Of a DNA stretch of 64,000 bases, positions 9,074 to 19,185 are shown piece after piece. Source of the stretch: Aminobacter sp. AP02 (GTDB lineage Bacteria; Pseudomonadota; Alphaproteobacteria; Rhizobiales; Rhizobiaceae); assembly GCF_003148805.1 (NCBI RefSeq), contig NZ_QGGX01000012.1, positions 112,672 to 176,671 on the forward strand. Direction: 5' to 3'. The notes beneath the pieces are model-generated. The model had not been told where the DNA came from, did no database searches, and saw only the letters and a list, made by a program, of their open reading frames with translations. The translations under genes were made by a program, and so were the position numbers. Each line of letters starts with the position of its first letter. Within the stretch, counting starts at the first letter, position 1.

Positions 9074-11740
9074 ATGAGTGGCGTGAACGAGATCCGGTCG
9101 ACATTTCTCGACTACTTCAAGAAGAACGGACACGAGGTGGTGGCCTCCAGTCCGCTCGTTCCGCGCAACGACCCGACCTTGATGTTCACCAATGCCGGCA
9201 TGGTGCAGTTCAAGAACGTCTTCACCGGCCTCGAGACACGCTCATATCCACGCGCCACGACGGCTCAGAAAAGCGTCCGCGCCGGCGGCAAGCACAACGA
9301 TCTCGACAATGTCGGCTACACCGCCCGCCATCTCACCTTCTTCGAGATGCTCGGCAACTTCTCCTTTGGCGACTATTTCAAGGAGCAGGCCATCGAGCTT
9401 GCCTGGAACCTGATTACCAAGGAGTACGGGCTCAAGAAGGACAAGTTGCTCGTCACCGTCTACCACACAGACGACGAGGCGGCCGACCACTGGAAAAAGA
9501 TCGCCGGTTTCTCCGACGACCGTATCATCCGCATCGCCACCTCGGACAATTTCTGGGCCATGGGCGATACCGGTCCTTGCGGCCCGTGCTCGGAAATCTT
9601 CATCGACCGCGGCGACCATATCTGGGGCGGCCCTCCCGGCAGCGCCGAGGAGGACGGCGACCGTTTCCTCGAGTTCTGGAACCTCGTCTTCATGCAATAC
9701 GAGCAGGTGACGAAGGAAGAGCGCATCGACCTGCCGCGCCCATCGATCGATACCGGCATGGGCCTCGAGCGCATGGCCTCCATCCTGCAGGGCGTAGAAA
9801 CTGTTTTCGAAACCGATCTGTTCCGCCATCTCATCGACGCGGCGTCATCGGCGATCGGGCGCGGTCCGGATGAGAGCAACGTCGCGTCCTATCGCGTGAT
9901 TGCCGACCACCTGCGCTCGTCCTGCTTCCTCGTCGCCGATGGCGTTCTGCCGTCGAACGAAGGGCGCGGCTACGTGCTGCGCCGCATCATGCGCCGTGCC
10001 ATGCGCCACGCGCAGCTTCTCGGCGCCAGCGAACCGCTGATGTGGAAGCTGGTGCCGGCGCTCGTCCGCGAGATGGCCCAGGCCTATCCGGAGCTCGGCC
10101 GTGGCGAGGCGCTCATCACCGAGACGCTGAAGCTCGAAGAGACGCGCTTCCGCAAGACGCTCGCTCGTGGCCTTGGCCTGCTTGCCGATGCCACCGAGAC
10201 ACTGGGTGCTGGCGACATGCTCGACGGCGAGACCGCCTTCAAGCTCTACGACACCTATGGTTTCCCGCTCGACCTGACGCAGGACGCGCTGCGCCAGCGC
10301 AGCATTTCAGTCGATCTTGCGGGATTCACCGAGGCGATGGAGCGCCAGAAGGCCGAAGCGCGCGCCAACTGGGCAGGTTCCGGCGAAGCCGCTACCGAAG
10401 TCGTCTGGTTCTCGGTGCGCGAGAAGGCTGGAGCCACTGACTTTTTGGGCTACGAGACGGAACAGGCCGAAGGCGTGATCCTCGCGCTGCTCAAGGACGG
10501 TGCTGTCGTCGACGCCGTGGACGAAGGCGATAGCGTCGCCATCGTCGTCAACCAGACGCCGTTCTATGGTGAATCGGGCGGCCAGATGGGCGACACCGGC
10601 ACTATCACGGGCGAAGGTTTTGCTATCGAGGTGACCGACACGCAGAAGAAGGCCGACGGGCTGTTCGTCCACTATGGCAAGGTCACCAAGGGCAAGCTCA
10701 AGACCGGTGCTGCCGTCGAACTGAAGGTTGACCATGCGCGCCGCACGCGCCTGCGTTCGAACCATTCGGCAACCCACCTCATCCACGAGGCGTTGCGCGA
10801 GGTGCTCGGCACCCACGTCGCGCAGAAAGGCTCGTTGGTCGCGCCCGAGCGACTGCGTTTCGACATCTCGCACAACAAACCGATCTCGGCCGAGGAGCTC
10901 GAGGAAGTCGAGCGCATGTCGAACGAGATCGTCGTCCAGAATAGCCCCGTGACGACGCGCCTGATGAGCGTCGACGATGCCATTGCCGAGGGCGCCATGG
11001 CGCTGTTCGGCGAGAAGTATGGCGACGAGGTCCGTGTCGTGTCGATGGGCACTGGCCTGCATGGCGCCAAGGCCAACCGGCCCTATTCGGTCGAGCTTTG
11101 CGGCGGCACCCATGTGCGCTCTACAGGCGACATCGGCCTGGTGCGGATCGTCTCCGATAGCGCGGTCGCAGCCGGTGTCCGCCGTATCGAGGCGCTGACC
11201 GGCGAAGCGGCCCGCCGCCATCTCGACGAGCAGGACCGTCGCCTGAAGACGGTCGCGGCAACGCTGAAGGTTGCGCCGGCTGACGTGCTGGCCCGTGTCG
11301 AAGCCCTCGTCGAGGAGCGCAAGAAGCTTGAGCGCGAGCTCACCGATGCCCGCAAGAAGCTGGCGCTCGGTGGCTCCAATGGCGGCGGTGCAGCTGACGA
11401 AGGCGAGACCGTCGCCGGCGTCAGCTTCCTCGGCAAGGTGGTATCAGGTGTGTCGCCGAAGGATCTCAAGCCGCTCGCTGATTCCGGCAAGGCGTCGCTT
11501 GGCTCGGGCGTGGTGGTGTTCGTCGGCGCGGGTGAGGACGGCAAGGCGAGCGTCGTTGTCGCTGTCACCGACGATCTGACCAAGCGTTTCAGCGCTGTCG
11601 ATCTGGTGCGCGTGGCGTCAGCCGCTCTTGGTGGGCAGGGCGGGGGCGGTCGTGCCGACATGGCGCAGGCCGGTGGCCCCGATGCCGCCAAGGCAGCCGA
11701 TGCGGTGGCTGCCGTTAAGGCGGCAATGGCCGCGGCCTAA
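9074..11740 (+). CDS. alaS: alanyl-tRNA synthetase
   Basis: Charges tRNA-Ala with alanine in the cytoplasm. The protein has 888 residues from ATG 9074, the normal length: class II catalytic core (residues 1-450, with [15 protein letters not shown] and [15 protein letters not shown]), then the editing domain with zinc motifs [11 protein letters not shown] and CGGTHV, then the C-terminal coiled-coil/C-Ala region. An in-frame extension back to 8960 lacks alaS-like sequence. The ribosome-binding site is a modest AAGG. recA-alaS adjacency is common in rhizobia. Confidence 0.98.
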   Translation: MSGVNEIRSTFLDYFKKNGHEVVASSPLVPRNDPTLMFTNAGMVQFKNVFTGLETRSYPRATTAQKSVRAGGKHNDLDNVGYTARHLTFFEMLGNFSFGDYFKEQAIELAWNLITKEYGLKKDKLLVTVYHTDDEAADHWKKIAGFSDDRIIRIATSDNFWAMGDTGPCGPCSEIFIDRGDHIWGGPPGSAEEDGDRFLEFWNLVFMQYEQVTKEERIDLPRPSIDTGMGLERMASILQGVETVFETDLFRHLIDAASSAIGRGPDESNVASYRVIADHLRSSCFLVADGVLPSNEGRGYVLRRIMRRAMRHAQLLGASEPLMWKLVPALVREMAQAYPELGRGEALITETLKLEETRFRKTLARGLGLLADATETLGAGDMLDGETAFKLYDTYGFPLDLTQDALRQRSISVDLAGFTEAMERQKAEARANWAGSGEAATEVVWFSVREKAGATDFLGYETEQAEGVILALLKDGAVVDAVDEGDSVAIVVNQTPFYGESGGQMGDTGTITGEGFAIEVTDTQKKADGLFVHYGKVTKGKLKTGAAVELKVDHARRTRLRSNHSATHLIHEALREVLGTHVAQKGSLVAPERLRFDISHNKPISAEELEEVERMSNEIVVQNSPVTTRLMSVDDAIAEGAMALFGEKYGDEVRVVSMGTGLHGAKANRPYSVELCGGTHVRSTGDIGLVRIVSDSAVAAGVRRIEALTGEAARRHLDEQDRRLKTVAATLKVAPADVLARVEALVEERKKLERELTDARKKLALGGSNGGGAADEGETVAGVSFLGKVVSGVSPKDLKPLADSGKASLGSGVVVFVGAGEDGKASVVVAVTDDLTKRFSAVDLVRVASAALGGQGGGGRADMAQAGGPDAAKAADAVAAVKAAMAAA

Positions 11741-11768
11741 ACGGTTTGGACTGACACAGCTGTGAACG

Positions 11769-11796
11769 GGCCCGCTTCGGCGGGCCTTTCTTTTTT
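11769..11796 (+). terminator. rho-independent terminator after alaS
   Basis: GGCCCGC (11769-11775), tetraloop TTCG, GCGGGCC (11780-11786), then TTTCTTTTTT. A textbook terminator 28 bp past the alaS stop. Confidence 0.92.
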
Positions 11797-11879
11797 CTGG
11801 AGCGCCGCCGTAAGTCAGCAGGATTTGTCAAATCGGGCTATGGTCTTGTCCAGCCGATCGATTTGCATGAGGTTTCGGC

Positions 11880-12728
11880 ATGAACGGTGAAGCGGCATGG
11901 GCGGTCTATGAAAGCCGCCTGAGAAGGGTTTCGGCCCATATCCACGAGCACCTCGACGAGGAGCTGGATATGGACCGCCTGGCCGAGATCGCCTGCCTGT
12001 CGAGCTATCACTGGCACAGGATCTACCGCGCCATCTACGGTGAATCGGCTGCCGCCACGGTCAAGCGCCTCAGGCTGCACCGCGCCGCCGGAGACATCGT
12101 GGGGACCGATCTGAGTGTCGGCGATATTGCAAAGCGGTCTGGCTATCCCAATGTCCAGTCGTTCAACCGTATCTTCAAGGCCGCCTACGGCATGCCGCCG
12201 GCGCGCTACCGGAGAGAGGGAAGCCACAAGCTCTTCGAAACCCATAGAGGAAAGGCTTCCCACATGTTCGACGTTCAGATCCGCACCATCCCAGACACCA
12301 GCCTGGTCGGTGTTTCCCATCAAGGTTCCTACCTGCAGATCGGCCAGGCCTTCGAGCAACTGTTCGGCACGCTCTACGCCCGCGGCCAGGCGCGGCCCGA
12401 CATGCGCATGATCGGTGTCTATTGCGACGATCCCGATCTGGTCGCCGAGGAAAAGCTACGCTCCGTCGCCTGCGTCAGCACCGATGCCGCCGCACCCGCT
12501 GCACCGCCGCTGGAGCGTCGCGCGATCTCGGGCGGCGAATATGCCGTACTGCGCCACAAGGGCCCCTATGCCGAGATGCACATGGCCTACAAATGGCTCT
12601 ATGCCGAATGGCTGCCGAAGTCGGGCCGCCAGCTGCGCGACGCGCTGATGTTCGAGGAATATCTCAACAACCCGCGAGACGTCGCACCCGCAGAACTCCT
12701 GACTGACATCCATATGCCGCTCGCCTGA
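11880..12728 (+). CDS. AraC-family regulator with GyrI-like effector domain
   Basis: A 282-residue transcription factor. The N-terminal two helix-turn-helix units (residues 15-112, with DMDRLAEIACLSSYHWHRIY and VGDIAKRSGYPNVQSFNRIF) are AraC/XylS type. The C-terminal half (about 128-282) is a GyrI-like small-molecule binding domain (IRTIPDTSLVGVSHQGSY ... HKGPYAEMHMAYKWLYAEWL). Relatives such as Rob or SoxS-type regulators with GyrI domains sense drugs or toxic small molecules. No adjacent target is obvious. ATG 11880 follows GAGG. Confidence 0.9.
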   Translation: MNGEAAWAVYESRLRRVSAHIHEHLDEELDMDRLAEIACLSSYHWHRIYRAIYGESAAATVKRLRLHRAAGDIVGTDLSVGDIAKRSGYPNVQSFNRIFKAAYGMPPARYRREGSHKLFETHRGKASHMFDVQIRTIPDTSLVGVSHQGSYLQIGQAFEQLFGTLYARGQARPDMRMIGVYCDDPDLVAEEKLRSVACVSTDAAAPAAPPLERRAISGGEYAVLRHKGPYAEMHMAYKWLYAEWLPKSGRQLRDALMFEEYLNNPRDVAPAELLTDIHMPLA

Positions 12729-12744
12729 GCCGCGAGACGCGAGC

Positions 12745-12776
12745 AAAAAAAGCCCCGGAGCGACCCGGGGCTTTTC
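12745..12776. terminator. bidirectional terminator between araC-type gene and icd
   Basis: A-run, then AGCCCCGG (12751-12758), a 6-base loop, CCGGGGCT (12765-12772), then a T-run. It serves both converging genes. Confidence 0.9.
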
Positions 12777-12802
12777 TCGTTCAGATCTAGGCAGGCGACG
12801 GA

Positions 12803-14014
12803 TCAGCCCATCGCCTTCTGCAGGTTCTCGTCGATCTTGTCGAGGAAGCCGGTCGTCGACAGCCAGGGCTGGTCCGGGCCGATCAGCAGCGACAGGTCCT
12901 TGGTCATGAAGCCGCTTTCGACGGTCTGGATGCAGACGCGCTCAAGCGTCTCGGCGAAACGCTTCAGCTCGGCATTGTCGTCGAGCTTGGCGCGGTGCGC
13001 GAGTCCGCGCGTCCAGGCGAAGATCGAGGCGATCGAGTTGGTCGAGGTCTCCTCGCCCTTCTGGTGCTGGCGGTAGTGGCGCGTCACGGTGCCGTGGGCG
13101 GCTTCCGCTTCCACCGTCTTGCCATCCGGCGTCATCAGCACCGAGGTCATCAGGCCGAGCGAGCCAAAGCCCTGTGCCACCGTGTCGGACTGCACGTCGC
13201 CGTCATAGTTCTTGCAGGCCCAGACATAGCCACCCGACCACTTCAGGCTGGAAGCCACCATGTCGTCGATCAGGCGGTGTTCGTACCAGAGCTTGCGCGC
13301 CTTGAACTCGGCCTCGAATTCCTTCTCGTAGACGTCCTGGAAGATGTCCTTGAAGCGGCCGTCATAGGCCTTGAGGATGGTGTTCTTGGTCGACAGGTAA
13401 ACCGGGTAGTTGCGCAACAGGCCGTAGTTCAGCGAGGCGCGGGCGAATTCGCGGATCGACTCGTCGAGATTGTACATGGCCATCGCAACGCCGGCGCCTG
13501 GCGCGTCGAACACGTCGTGCTCGATCACCTGGCCGTCGTCGCCGACGAACTTGATTGACAGCTTGCCCTTGCCGGGGAATTTGAAGTCGGTTGCCTTGTA
13601 CTGGTCGCCGAAGGCATGGCGGCCAACGATGATCGGCTTGGTCCAGCCCGGCACCAGGCGGGGCACGTTCTTCATGATGATCGGCTCGCGGAAGATGGTG
13701 CCGCCCAGGATGTTGCGGATCGTGCCGTTGGGCGACTTCCACATCTTCTTGAGTTTGAACTCTTCGACGCGCTGCTCGTCAGGCGTGATGGTGGCGCATT
13801 TCACGCCGACGCCGTGCTTGTTGATGGCGTTGGCCGCGTCGATCGTCACCTGGTCGTTGGTGGCGTCGCGGTGCTCGATGCCGAGATCGTAATATTCGAG
13901 GTTGAGGTCGAGATAAGGGTGGATCAACTTGTCCTTGATGAACTGCCAGATGATGCGGGTCATCTCATCGCCGTCGAGTTCGACGACGGGGTTGGCCACC
14001 TTGATCTTCGCCAT
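12803..14014 (-). CDS. icd: NADP-dependent isocitrate dehydrogenase
   Basis: TCA-cycle enzyme converting isocitrate to 2-oxoglutarate, CO2 and NADPH. The protein has 403 residues and is of the eukaryote-like (type II) homodimeric group typical of rhizobia. Landmarks are [28 protein letters not shown], the [28 protein letters not shown] metal and substrate region, and the [20 protein letters not shown] region. It shares a bidirectional terminator with the AraC-type gene. The 179-bp upstream gap presumably holds its promoter; no operator was recognised. Confidence 0.97.
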   Translation of the reverse strand: MAKIKVANPVVELDGDEMTRIIWQFIKDKLIHPYLDLNLEYYDLGIEHRDATNDQVTIDAANAINKHGVGVKCATITPDEQRVEEFKLKKMWKSPNGTIRNILGGTIFREPIIMKNVPRLVPGWTKPIIVGRHAFGDQYKATDFKFPGKGKLSIKFVGDDGQVIEHDVFDAPGAGVAMAMYNLDESIREFARASLNYGLLRNYPVYLSTKNTILKAYDGRFKDIFQDVYEKEFEAEFKARKLWYEHRLIDDMVASSLKWSGGYVWACKNYDGDVQSDTVAQGFGSLGLMTSVLMTPDGKTVEAEAAHGTVTRHYRQHQKGEETSTNSIASIFAWTRGLAHRAKLDDNAELKRFAETLERVCIQTVESGFMTKDLSLLIGPDQPWLSTTGFLDKIDENLQKAMG

Positions 14015-14193
14015 AGGAAAATGCCTCTTTTTGCCTGGAACCAGCCGGTCCCGGAGGGTTCACGATTGGGAGTGCGGCCCCTATACCAAAGCGAATCGGA
14101 CGGTGCAAATGATTGCGATTGCGACCTTCGGTCTGTTCGCTGACATTGTATGAAATGGCTGGCAGCGATGCCGCTCTTCGCGCATCCCCCAGG

Positions 14194-14538
14194 TCATTTC
14201 TGCTTCGCAACCGGCTTTTTCGGCGGCATTGGCCCGACGAAGCGCGAAGCCATTGCGATCCAGCCCTCGATCGCCCTGTCGTCGAGCTTGTCGGCGGCCA
14301 CCATGATGAAACCCTTCATCTCGCGGCCGGTGAAATCCATACGCTTCGCGCCGGGCAAAGCGAGGGCCGCTGGCTCCTGTTCTTCGCCGACGCGCACCAG
14401 CAGGCCGCCATCCTTCAGCGTGCCGACCATCATGTTGCCATTGAGTGTGAAGCGGGTGCCGCCGAACATGCGGATTTCGCCGACATTGGGATCGTCGCTG
14501 ACAAAGGGCCGGATCTGCTCCGCGAGATCGTCCGACAT
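14194..14538 (-). CDS. TfoX N-terminal domain protein
   Basis: A 114-residue single-domain TfoX-type protein: VGEIRMFGGTRFTLNGNMMVGTL, then GLLVRVGEE, then MKGFIMVAADKLDD, with a basic tail PPKKPVAKQK. It is related in fold to the gene at 4738-5052 but diverged. It is monocistronic between icd and a divergent RNA methyltransferase. Its function is unknown, and competence regulation is not supported here. Confidence 0.85.
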   Translation of the reverse strand: MSDDLAEQIRPFVSDDPNVGEIRMFGGTRFTLNGNMMVGTLKDGGLLVRVGEEQEPAALALPGAKRMDFTGREMKGFIMVAADKLDDRAIEGWIAMASRFVGPMPPKKPVAKQK

Positions 14539-14622
14539 GGCTGGCCCTTACCGGAACTTCATTTTCGCGCGCAAATATGTCAGGGACGCGCAAAAGGCGC
14601 AATTCTCGGTTCAATCGCAACG

Positions 14623-15498
14623 ATGTCAGAAAACCCCATGCCAACAGCGGCCCCCGTGATCATCCTCGTCGAGCCGCAACTCGGCGAGAACATCGGCATG
14701 GTGGCGCGCGCCATGGCCAATTTCGGCCTCGGCGAACTGCGCCTGGTCAATCCGCGCGACGGCTGGCCGAACGAGAAGGCGCGCTCCGCCGCCAGCAACG
14801 CCGATCATGTCATCGACCGCGTGGTGGTCTTCCCCGATCTCGCTTCCGCGGTGGCCGATCTCAATTTTGTCTTCGCCACCACCGCGCGTGAGCGTGACGG
14901 CTTCAAGGAAGTGCGCGGACCCGTCGAAGCCGGACGCATGCTGCGCGGCCATTCCGTTTCGGGACTGCGCACCGGCATCCTGTTCGGGCGCGAGCGTTTC
15001 GGCCTCTACAACGAGGAAGTGGGCCTCGCCGACGAGATCGTCACCTTTCCGGTCGATCCAATGTTCGCCTCACTCAACATCGCCCAGGCGGTGCTGCTGA
15101 TGTCCTATGAGTGGATGAAGTCTGGGCTGGAGGACGAAACCCAGACCAACTTTACCGGCCCCGAAATGACGCCGGCCACCAAGGAACAACTGCACGGCCT
15201 GTTCAATCACCTTGAATCGGCCCTCGAAGCACGTGGCTATTTCCGCCCGGCAGCCAAGAAGCCAAAGATGGTGGACAATCTGCGCTCGGTTCTGACACGA
15301 CCCGGCTTCTTCGCCCCGGAGCTCAAGGTCCTGCGCGGCGTCATTGCCTCGCTCGACTATTTCTCGCCCAAGGAGCCGCGCGGCAAGGGCTACCCCGAAC
15401 GCAAGGCGAAAGTCGATCATGCCGCACATTCCGGCAGCGCTGGTGCCGATGAGGATGAAACGCCACCCATCGGCGGCAAGGGGACCGACAATGACTGA
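14623..15498 (+). CDS. SpoU/TrmH-family RNA methyltransferase (TrmJ-like)
   Basis: SAM-dependent 2'-O-ribose methyltransferase of the SPOUT class. The trefoil-knot motifs are [23 protein letters not shown] (motif 1, residues 11-33), [17 protein letters not shown] (motif 2) and [17 protein letters not shown] (motif 3). TrmJ methylates position 32 of some tRNAs; that exact substrate is inferred. ATG 14623 or 14638 could be the start; neither has a strong ribosome-binding site. Its end overlaps murI by 8 bp. Confidence 0.87.
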   Translation: MSENPMPTAAPVIILVEPQLGENIGMVARAMANFGLGELRLVNPRDGWPNEKARSAASNADHVIDRVVVFPDLASAVADLNFVFATTARERDGFKEVRGPVEAGRMLRGHSVSGLRTGILFGRERFGLYNEEVGLADEIVTFPVDPMFASLNIAQAVLLMSYEWMKSGLEDETQTNFTGPEMTPATKEQLHGLFNHLESALEARGYFRPAAKKPKMVDNLRSVLTRPGFFAPELKVLRGVIASLDYFSPKEPRGKGYPERKAKVDHAAHSGSAGADEDETPPIGGKGTDND

Positions 15499-16291
15499 TC
15501 GTCCGATCCTGATGTTCGATTCGGGCATCGGGGGATTAACGGTGCTGCGCGAGGCCCGCGTGCTGATGCCCGACAGGCGCTTTGTCTATGTCGCTGACGA
15601 TGCCGCCTTTCCCTATGGTGCGTGGGAAGAGCCGGCGCTGAGCGCGCGCATCCTGGGTCTGTTTGGCGGTTTGCTGGAGCGGTTCGATCCGGAAATCTCG
15701 GTCATCCCCTGCAACACGGCGTCAACGCTCGTCATCGACGCTCTGCGCCAGGCATTTCCGGGGCATCCGTTCGTTGGCACGGTGCCGGCAATCAAGCCTG
15801 CTGCCGAACGTACCCGCTCCGGTCTGGTGTCGGTGCTGGCGACGCCCGGCACGGTCAAGCGGCAATACACGCGCGACCTGATCACCCAATGGGCGACGAA
15901 GTGCCATGTCCGGCTTGTCGGAAGCGACAGGCTGGCGCAGATGGCCGAAACCTACATGCGCGATGGTTTCGTTGACGAGCAGGCCGTCAAGGCAGAGATC
16001 GCACCCTGTTTCATCGAACGGGACGGCCGCCGCACCGACATCGTCGTGCTTGCCTGCACGCACTATCCGTTCCTCGCCAACCGCATGCGCAAGACCGCTC
16101 CCTGGCCGGTCGACTGGATCGACCCCGCCGAGGCGATCGCCCGGCGCGCGCTGTCGCTGCTCAAGAGCGACGGGCAGGAAAGGCGTTCCAACACGCCGGC
16201 TTTCGGGCACGATCTTGCGATCTTCACCTCTGGCAAGCCGCATTTTGCGACGGCGCGGCTGATGCAGGGGTTCGGTCTCAGCTTGGCTTGA
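15491..16291 (+). CDS. murI: glutamate racemase
   Basis: Makes D-glutamate for peptidoglycan from L-glutamate by a two-cysteine acid/base mechanism. The protein has 266 residues. It starts [16 protein letters not shown]; the catalytic cysteines are Cys74 (VIPCNTAS) and Cys189 (LACTHYPFL), in the conserved Asp/Glu racemase contexts. ATG 15491 overlaps the preceding methyltransferase stop. Its 3' end overlaps the convergent FTR1 gene by 14 bp. Confidence 0.95.
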   Translation: MTDRPILMFDSGIGGLTVLREARVLMPDRRFVYVADDAAFPYGAWEEPALSARILGLFGGLLERFDPEISVIPCNTASTLVIDALRQAFPGHPFVGTVPAIKPAAERTRSGLVSVLATPGTVKRQYTRDLITQWATKCHVRLVGSDRLAQMAETYMRDGFVDEQAVKAEIAPCFIERDGRRTDIVVLACTHYPFLANRMRKTAPWPVDWIDPAEAIARRALSLLKSDGQERRSNTPAFGHDLAIFTSGKPHFATARLMQGFGLSLA

Positions 16292-17108
16292 CGCCGCCGC
16301 TCGCCTGCGAGCGGCGCACCATCGCCGACGCCGTCACGATGAGAAGGATCGTTGCCACATAGGCGGCGATCTGGATGCCTTCGGGCCGCGCCACATAGCC
16401 GACAAGTATGTGCAGCAGCAAGCCGAACGCGTTGGTCTGCGGCAGGATTTCAGACGTGTTCCAGATGTCGTAGCCGAGCGGCGGCAGCACGCCGGCCTGC
16501 ACCAGGAAGGCGGCTGCCTGCGCGGCAAGCCCGGCGGCCAGAAGGACGATGATGACGCCGGTAACGCGGAAGATGTGCTTGAGCGGCACCCGCAGCAGTC
16601 CGGCATAAAACAGCGTGCCGACAATGGCAGCGGCCGCCACGCCCAGCAATCCGCCCTGCAGCATCGGCGCCACTCCATATTCGCCGTCAATGGCGATGCC
16701 ATACAGAAACAGCACCGTTTCCGAACCCTCGCGCAAGACCGCGACTGCGCAGATGATTGCCAGCGCCGACAACGGCCTTGCACCTTCCTTGACCGCCTTG
16801 CCGACGGCACGGCTGTGCCCGGCAAGCTCCGCCGCATGCGCACTCATCCAGATCTGGTGCCAGGCCAGCATGGCAACGGCGATCAGCAGGATCGTGGCGT
16901 TGAACAGTTCAGTGCCGTTGCCGTCGAACAAATCGGACAGGCCGCTGGCGAAGAAGGCAACGATCGCCGCGCCAGCAAGGCCTCCCGCCACACCGCCGGC
17001 CACCCAGCCGGCGCGACCCGGAATGCCCTTGCTCGCGGCCAGCACGATGGAGACGATCAATGCCGCTTCGAGCGTCTCGCGAAACACGATGACGAAGGTC
17101 GACAGCAT
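16278..17108 (-). CDS. FTR1-family iron permease
   Basis: Inner-membrane iron permease of the FTR1/EfeU family, 276 residues with about seven hydrophobic segments. The two REXXE iron-binding motifs are RETLE at residues 10-14 and REGSE near residue 130, each in a membrane helix. ATG 17108 starts [17 protein letters not shown]; the upstream in-frame extension overlaps the partner gene and is not used. It lies 4 bp after the cupredoxin gene. The pair resembles FtrB-FtrC of the Brucella/Bordetella FtrABCD ferrous iron system. Confidence 0.93.
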   Translation of the reverse strand: MLSTFVIVFRETLEAALIVSIVLAASKGIPGRAGWVAGGVAGGLAGAAIVAFFASGLSDLFDGNGTELFNATILLIAVAMLAWHQIWMSAHAAELAGHSRAVGKAVKEGARPLSALAIICAVAVLREGSETVLFLYGIAIDGEYGVAPMLQGGLLGVAAAAIVGTLFYAGLLRVPLKHIFRVTGVIIVLLAAGLAAQAAAFLVQAGVLPPLGYDIWNTSEILPQTNAFGLLLHILVGYVARPEGIQIAAYVATILLIVTASAMVRRSQASGGVKPS

Positions 17109-17112
17109 CGGT

Positions 17113-17460
17113 TTACTCCGCGAAGAGATTGCCGAGTGCGGTTTCCTTGTGTCGGTCGCCAAAGAAGCCGTAGCTTCCTGCCGACAGCGGCCCGACATGC
17201 AGGGTGATCTGCTTGCCGCCGGCCACCATTTTTTCGACGTGGAAGTCGTTGCTTTCGAATTCTTCGGCGGTCGGGTCCTCATTGACCACCACCAGATCGA
17301 ATTCCTTGCCGGCGGGAACAGTCACGCTCTGCGGCTTGAAGCGGTGGTCCTTGATGGTGATCGTGAAGGAGTTTCCGTCGGTTGCGGCATAGGTGAGGCT
17401 GCCGGAAGCGACGAGCAGCCCGCTTGCGAGGGCTGTGATTGCGCTACGGAAAGAGAACAT
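17113..17460 (-). CDS. periplasmic cupredoxin-domain protein (FtrB-like)
   Basis: A 115-residue protein with a signal peptide (MFSFRSAITALASGLLVASG ... YAA) and one cupredoxin-like domain: FTITIKDHRFKPQSVTVPAGKEFDLVVVN, EFESNDFHVEKMVAGG, GPLSAGSYGFFGD. In FtrABCD systems the FtrB cupredoxin is proposed to oxidise Fe(II) for the FTR1 permease. It is directly upstream of that permease, so a joint iron-uptake role is likely. ATG 17460 follows AAAGG; GTG 17478 is an alternative start. No P19-type FtrA or FtrD ferredoxin is present. Confidence 0.85.
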   Translation of the reverse strand: MFSFRSAITALASGLLVASGSLTYAATDGNSFTITIKDHRFKPQSVTVPAGKEFDLVVVNEDPTAEEFESNDFHVEKMVAGGKQITLHVGPLSAGSYGFFGDRHKETALGNLFAE

Positions 17461-17516
17461 GGCTTGGACCTTTTCCACCTCGCCATCGTCGATGAAGCTC
17501 GGCGAGAATTGGCGCT

Positions 17517-17573
17517 AGGATAGAAAGGTGATGGGTCGTGTCAAGTTAATTTGACAGCTTAGAATCGTTATAA
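17517..17573 (-). promoter_or_regulatory. iron-gene promoter with candidate Irr box (ICE)
   Basis: On the minus strand TTGACA (17539-17544), a 16-bp spacer and TATCCT (17517-17522) form a good promoter for the cupredoxin-FTR1 pair. Just upstream, TTAGAA-TCG-TTATAA (17559-17573) matches the rhizobial iron control element TTAGAA-N3-TTCTAA with one mismatch. Irr binds such sites when iron is low; a site upstream of -35 fits activation rather than repression. The regulator assignment is inference from the motif and the gene function. Confidence 0.6.
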
Positions 17574-17695
17574 ATACAATGATTACAGTATGTTAGAGGA
17601 TTGTTTCCTGTTTGGCTGGATTCCCCGGAACCCAACCGCCGGGCCGGCGTTGAACCAGCATCATGGTCTATGACATCGCCGAAGGAGGCCAAGCC

Positions 17696-17884
17696 ATGCC
17701 AGCCGTATCCAAAGCCCAGCAGAAGGCCGCTGGAGCGGCCCTTGCCGCCAAGCGCGGCGAGATCAAGAAGAGCGAACTGTTCGGCGCATCGAAGGAAATG
17801 TACGAGTCGATGACCGAAAAGCAGCTCGAAGAGTTTGCCGAGACCAGGCGAAAAGGCCTGCCGGAGCACAAGACGACGCACTGA
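17696..17884 (+). CDS. DUF3008 family small protein
   Basis: A 62-residue basic, helical protein matching DUF3008: MPAVSKAQQKAAGAALAAKR, ELFGASKEMYESMTEKQLEEFA, then RRKGLPEHK. Family members are widespread small proteins of unknown function. ATG 17696 is set by a strong GGAGG about 10 bp upstream. Confidence 0.87.
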   Translation: MPAVSKAQQKAAGAALAAKRGEIKKSELFGASKEMYESMTEKQLEEFAETRRKGLPEHKTTH

Positions 17885-17900
17885 GCTCCGGCAAGTCCGA

Positions 17901-18536
17901 TCAGTAGCCGACTGTGAAGCGCTTGCCTGCATGCTTTGGCGTTTCTGCCTCGTCGACAATGGCCACCGCCAGATCCTCCACCGAGATGTGGCTTTCGCCC
18001 TTGGCGTCGAACACCGGCTGCTCGCCGCCGATGCGGAACTTCCCGGTACGCACGCCGGGCGCCATCATGATAGCGGGCGAGATGAACGACCATTCGAGCC
18101 CGGTTTCGGTGCGCAGTGCCGCAAGTGCGTCGCGGGCCGCTCGTGCCCCGTCCTTGTAGGCTTCGGGGAAGTGCGGTCCGTCGACGAGTTGCTTGCCGTC
18201 GATCTCCAGGCTGCCGGCCCCGCCGACGATGATCACGCGCTTGCCGGCCGCCTTGGCCGCTTCGACGATAGCCTTGGAACCGGCGCTGTGCTTGGCGTAG
18301 ATTTCCGGGTCGCCCCAACCGCCGTTGAAGGCCGAGACGACGACATCGGCGTCGGCGATGGCCGCCGTCAGCGCGGCGACGTCGGTGACATCGGCCTTCA
18401 CGGCGGTGACCCCATCCAGTTTTTCGACCTTGGCCGGGTTTCGGTTGATGGCCGTCACCTTGTTGCCGCGTGATGCGGCCTCCTTGAGTACTGCGCTGCC
18501 GACAAAGCCGGATGCACCGATAAGCGCGATTTTCAT
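17901..18536 (-). CDS. NAD(P)-binding oxidoreductase, atypical SDR
   Basis: A 211-residue Rossmann-fold protein of the NmrA/NAD(P)H-binding type: MKIALIGASGFVGSAVLKEA carries the GxxGxxG nucleotide site, followed by VTDVAALTAAIADADVVVSAF and the RVIIVGGAGSLE strand. It lacks the classical YxxxK catalytic pair, like other atypical SDRs. It is divergent from an HxlR regulator, an arrangement seen for redox-inducible oxidoreductases. The substrate is unknown. ATG 18536 starts the conserved glycine motif. Confidence 0.88.
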   Translation of the reverse strand: MKIALIGASGFVGSAVLKEAASRGNKVTAINRNPAKVEKLDGVTAVKADVTDVAALTAAIADADVVVSAFNGGWGDPEIYAKHSAGSKAIVEAAKAAGKRVIIVGGAGSLEIDGKQLVDGPHFPEAYKDGARAARDALAALRTETGLEWSFISPAIMMAPGVRTGKFRIGGEQPVFDAKGESHISVEDLAVAIVDEAETPKHAGKRFTVGY

Positions 18537-18597
18537 GGCTGTTCTCCGTTCCGCCCGCTTTGCCTTGGCTATCAATGCGGGTATGATCTGTAATCAA

Positions 18598-18612
18598 GTT
18601 ACCAACGATAAC
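18598..18612. promoter_or_regulatory. possible operator in oxidoreductase/HxlR intergenic region
   Basis: GTTA-N7-TAAC (18598-18612) lies in the 146-bp divergent gap between the oxidoreductase and the HxlR gene. HxlR-family dimers bind short inverted repeats in such gaps. The match is short, so this is only a candidate. Confidence 0.3.
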
Positions 18613-18682
18613 TATATAGATGAGACGGCTGGACGCGAAAAGAACGCATGATTTCGTGCCCAGATTACCTCAGGAGAACCGC

Positions 18683-19111
18683 ATGAACGCCAGGATCAAG
18701 CCTGCCGGCACTCGAACCGAGCCCGACACGGCTGTCCCGCTGCTGCACACAACGGCCGGCTTCGCCAATGACGGCAGCAGCTGTCCCATCCGCGAGGTGC
18801 TCGACCGGGTCGGCGACACCTGGAGCATCCTCGTCATCATCAACCTTCAGGAACAGCCGGTGCGCTTCAACGCGCTCAAGCGTTCCATCGAAGGCATTTC
18901 CCAGCGCATGCTGACGGTCACCTTGCGCTCTCTCGAGCGCGATGGGCTGGTTACGCGCACGGTGCGGCCAACGACACCACCGGAGGTCGAATACGGGCTG
19001 ACCGAACTCGGGCAGTCGATCGCCGTGCCGATTTCATCGCTCGGCAGCTGGGCGGCGAGCAATCGCGACAGCATGCGCCGGGCGCGGGAGGCGTTCGATC
19101 TTCAATCGTGA
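18683..19111 (+). CDS. HxlR-family transcriptional regulator
   Basis: A 142-residue winged-helix regulator. The family signature begins at CPIREVLDRVGDTWSILVII, with the conserved N-terminal cysteine used for redox or electrophile sensing in related proteins. It continues with FNALKRSIEGISQRMLTVTLRSLERDGLVTR (recognition helix and wing) and YGLTELGQSI. ATG 18683 follows AGGAG. It probably controls the divergent oxidoreductase. Confidence 0.92.
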   Translation: MNARIKPAGTRTEPDTAVPLLHTTAGFANDGSSCPIREVLDRVGDTWSILVIINLQEQPVRFNALKRSIEGISQRMLTVTLRSLERDGLVTRTVRPTTPPEVEYGLTELGQSIAVPISSLGSWAASNRDSMRRAREAFDLQS

Positions 19112-19185
19112 ACGCGCGCAGGAAACGGAATGCGGCGGCTGACGGGACGGCCTAGCCTCGGCACAAGCTGAGATGGAGCGCCGCT

